This document shows positions 63,088 through 64,000 of a stretch of 64,000 nucleotides of DNA, piece by piece. Where the stretch lies: positions 97,246 through 161,245 of the forward strand of contig NZ_LN851186.1 in NCBI RefSeq assembly GCF_001243895.1, read 5' to 3'. Under the pieces are notes generated by a model, which did not search any database, was not told where the DNA came from, and was given only the letters and a program-made list of their open reading frames with translations. The stretch comes from Bacillus testis. GTDB lineage: Bacteria; Bacillota; Bacilli; Bacillales; DSM-1321. How positions within the stretch are numbered: position 1 is the stretch's first letter; every line of letters begins with the position of its first letter. The translations under genes and the position numbers were made by a program.

Positions 63088-63257
63088 TGTTCAAACGAGG
63101 AAGCTTAGTCCACAGGTCCCTCCATTAATAATAATGACCTTGGTCAAGACCTTCTCTCCTTTCAAATTTTTAAGGCTTATCTTTTTGTATAAAGAAGGAA
63201 AATTTACGTTTGTTTTGAATTCTTAATGTAATGACCCAAAATAAAGAGGTGACTTTT

Positions 63258-63335
63258 GTGCTTTTTCACTATCATTTTTGGAATCCTTATACTAAACAAT
63301 TAGAAGATCCGGGTGTAAAGGTTTTGAACTCATAA
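63258..63335 (+). pseudogene. Possible gene remnant (25 aa, VOC-like start)
   Basis: A good ribosome site (AGAGGTG) precedes GTG 63258, which opens MLFHYHFWNPYTKQLEDPGV, then KVLNS and stop. I recall an FHYHFWTPYVE-type opening in some Bacillus glyoxalase-like proteins, and the surrounding 63200-63430 region is otherwise empty. It may be the truncated head of such a gene. A real 25-residue peptide cannot be excluded. Confidence 0.35.
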
Positions 63336-63436
63336 TGAGGATGCTAATGGAGGGTGGCTCTTTTGATTGTGCTAAAGGAAGGTTGGTTAATGAAGGCTTT
63401 CATTGTCGATTACTAAGACTCGAGGGGGGAAGATGA

Positions 63437-63994
63437 TTGAAACACGCATTAGTTGTTGGTGGTACTGGTATGTTATCAAGAGTTTCGCTTTGGTTAATAG
63501 ATAACGGCTATCATGTGTCTATTATTGCTAGAGATGCTGAACGAATGAAGCAACTTCTACAAGAGGCCAGTTCGGAAAGCCATGTAACTCCATTATTAGT
63601 TGATTATAGAAATAATGACGAATTGAAAGAGGAAATAAATAGAGCCATTAAGGAGAATGGAAATATTGATCTGGTAGTAGCGTGGATTCATTCAATTGCA
63701 GAAAATGCTCTTCAAATTATTGCTAATGAGGTTTCGAAAGGGGAAAATAGTTGTGAATTATTTCATATAGTAGGGAGTAGTTCAAATTTAAATGAAATCA
63801 AGAAAAAGAGTAATGCACCTTCTGATTATGTACATTACTATCAAGTTCAATTAGGTTTTAAATTTGAAGATACCCAGTCAAGATGGCTAACAAATAAGGA
63901 AATTTCTGAAGGTGTCATTGAAGCTATTAGGAAGAAAAAGAAAGTACTGATAATTGGTCAAATTGAACCTTGGGAAAATCGCCCTCATTGGTAA
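63437..63994 (+). CDS. Short-chain-dehydrogenase-like NAD(P)-binding protein
   Basis: 185 residues starting at TTG (MKHALVVGGTGMLSRVSLWL), with a G-rich ribosome site (GGGGGGAAG) ahead. The Rossmann motif VGGTGML and the following IARDAERMKQLL are typical SDR; LLVDYRNNDELKEEI provides the NAD-adenine Asp. The usual catalytic YxxxK is not obvious (YVHYYQVQLGFK), and the protein is shorter than classical SDRs. Its DNA is AT rich compared with the preceding genes. Function unknown. Confidence 0.72.
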   Translation: MKHALVVGGTGMLSRVSLWLIDNGYHVSIIARDAERMKQLLQEASSESHVTPLLVDYRNNDELKEEINRAIKENGNIDLVVAWIHSIAENALQIIANEVSKGENSCELFHIVGSSSNLNEIKKKSNAPSDYVHYYQVQLGFKFEDTQSRWLTNKEISEGVIEAIRKKKKVLIIGQIEPWENRPHW

Positions 63995-64000
63995 TTTAAA

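Noticed and set aside
1-64000. CRISPR arrays, insertion sequences, prophage or conjugative elements
   Set aside because: No regularly spaced repeats, transposase, integrase or phage structural motifs were seen in the reading.

Overview
The window is a low-GC Bacillaceae (Firmicutes) chromosome segment close to the replication origin. The right part carries the order yybS-gdpP-rplI-dnaB, purA, four tRNAs, walR-walK-walH-walI-walJ-htrA and rlmH, which is the order known left of oriC in Bacillus subtilis. These genes all point toward low coordinates, so oriC should lie beyond base 64000. Two near-perfect parS sites (4559-4574 and 50673-50688) and a DnaA-box cluster between rlmH and htrA (44905-45331) fit that position. 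No rRNA, insertion sequence, prophage or CRISPR array was seen.

Layout. 1-8.1 kb: a LacI regulator cut by the window edge, two acetyltransferases, DUF1232 protein, BirA-controlled bioY, a VOC protein facing an HxlR regulator, a large SigB-type catalase and a duplicated DUF305 protein. 8.1-19.9 kb: DbpA helicase, a fused glutamine-type ABC transporter with its ATPase, ornithine aminotransferase rocD with its sigma-54 activator RocR, IsdG/HmoA-like heme monooxygenase, phosphoglycerate mutase, DUF817 protein, thioesterase, PhnA. 20.1-21.2 kb: guaC with a PurBox pair.

21.4-35.7 kb is a sugar-utilisation island: an MsmX-like ATPase, two different GH65 disaccharide phosphorylases, a DUF1189 protein, a LacI repressor, an ATPase-less sugar ABC transporter, beta-phosphoglucomutase and a Gfo/Idh/MocA oxidoreductase. 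The likely flow is import of an alpha-glucoside, phosphorolysis to beta-glucose-1-phosphate plus glucose, then conversion to glucose-6-phosphate. Two promoters in the island have the same design, with a palindromic operator filling the 17-bp spacer.

35.8-44.3 kb: glutaminase, msrA, the remains of a GGDEF gene, and a Fur-boxed siderophore locus (ABC importer, AraC regulator, esterase). 44.4-61.5 kb: the origin-proximal core (rlmH, a small CxxH/CxxC protein, htrA, the wal operon, tRNAs, purA, a PdaC-like deacetylase, dnaB, rplI, gdpP, yybS). 61.8-64 kb: a DUF2087 regulator with an apparent N-terminal zinc finger, divergent from a GIY-YIG protein across a repeat-rich operator region, then a short-chain-dehydrogenase-like gene.

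Much of the regulation can be read from the DNA: BirA, SigB, SigL/RocR, PurR, Fur, LacI-type, CcpA and candidate HxlR sites. No dramatic new system is evident. The best candidates for new biology are the parS-containing terminator, the GH65 island with a terminator just ahead of its second phosphorylase, the DUF2087/GIY-YIG pair and a possible AUA start codon in the HxlR gene. All functional assignments come from reading the sequence and remembered family features; no database search was run.
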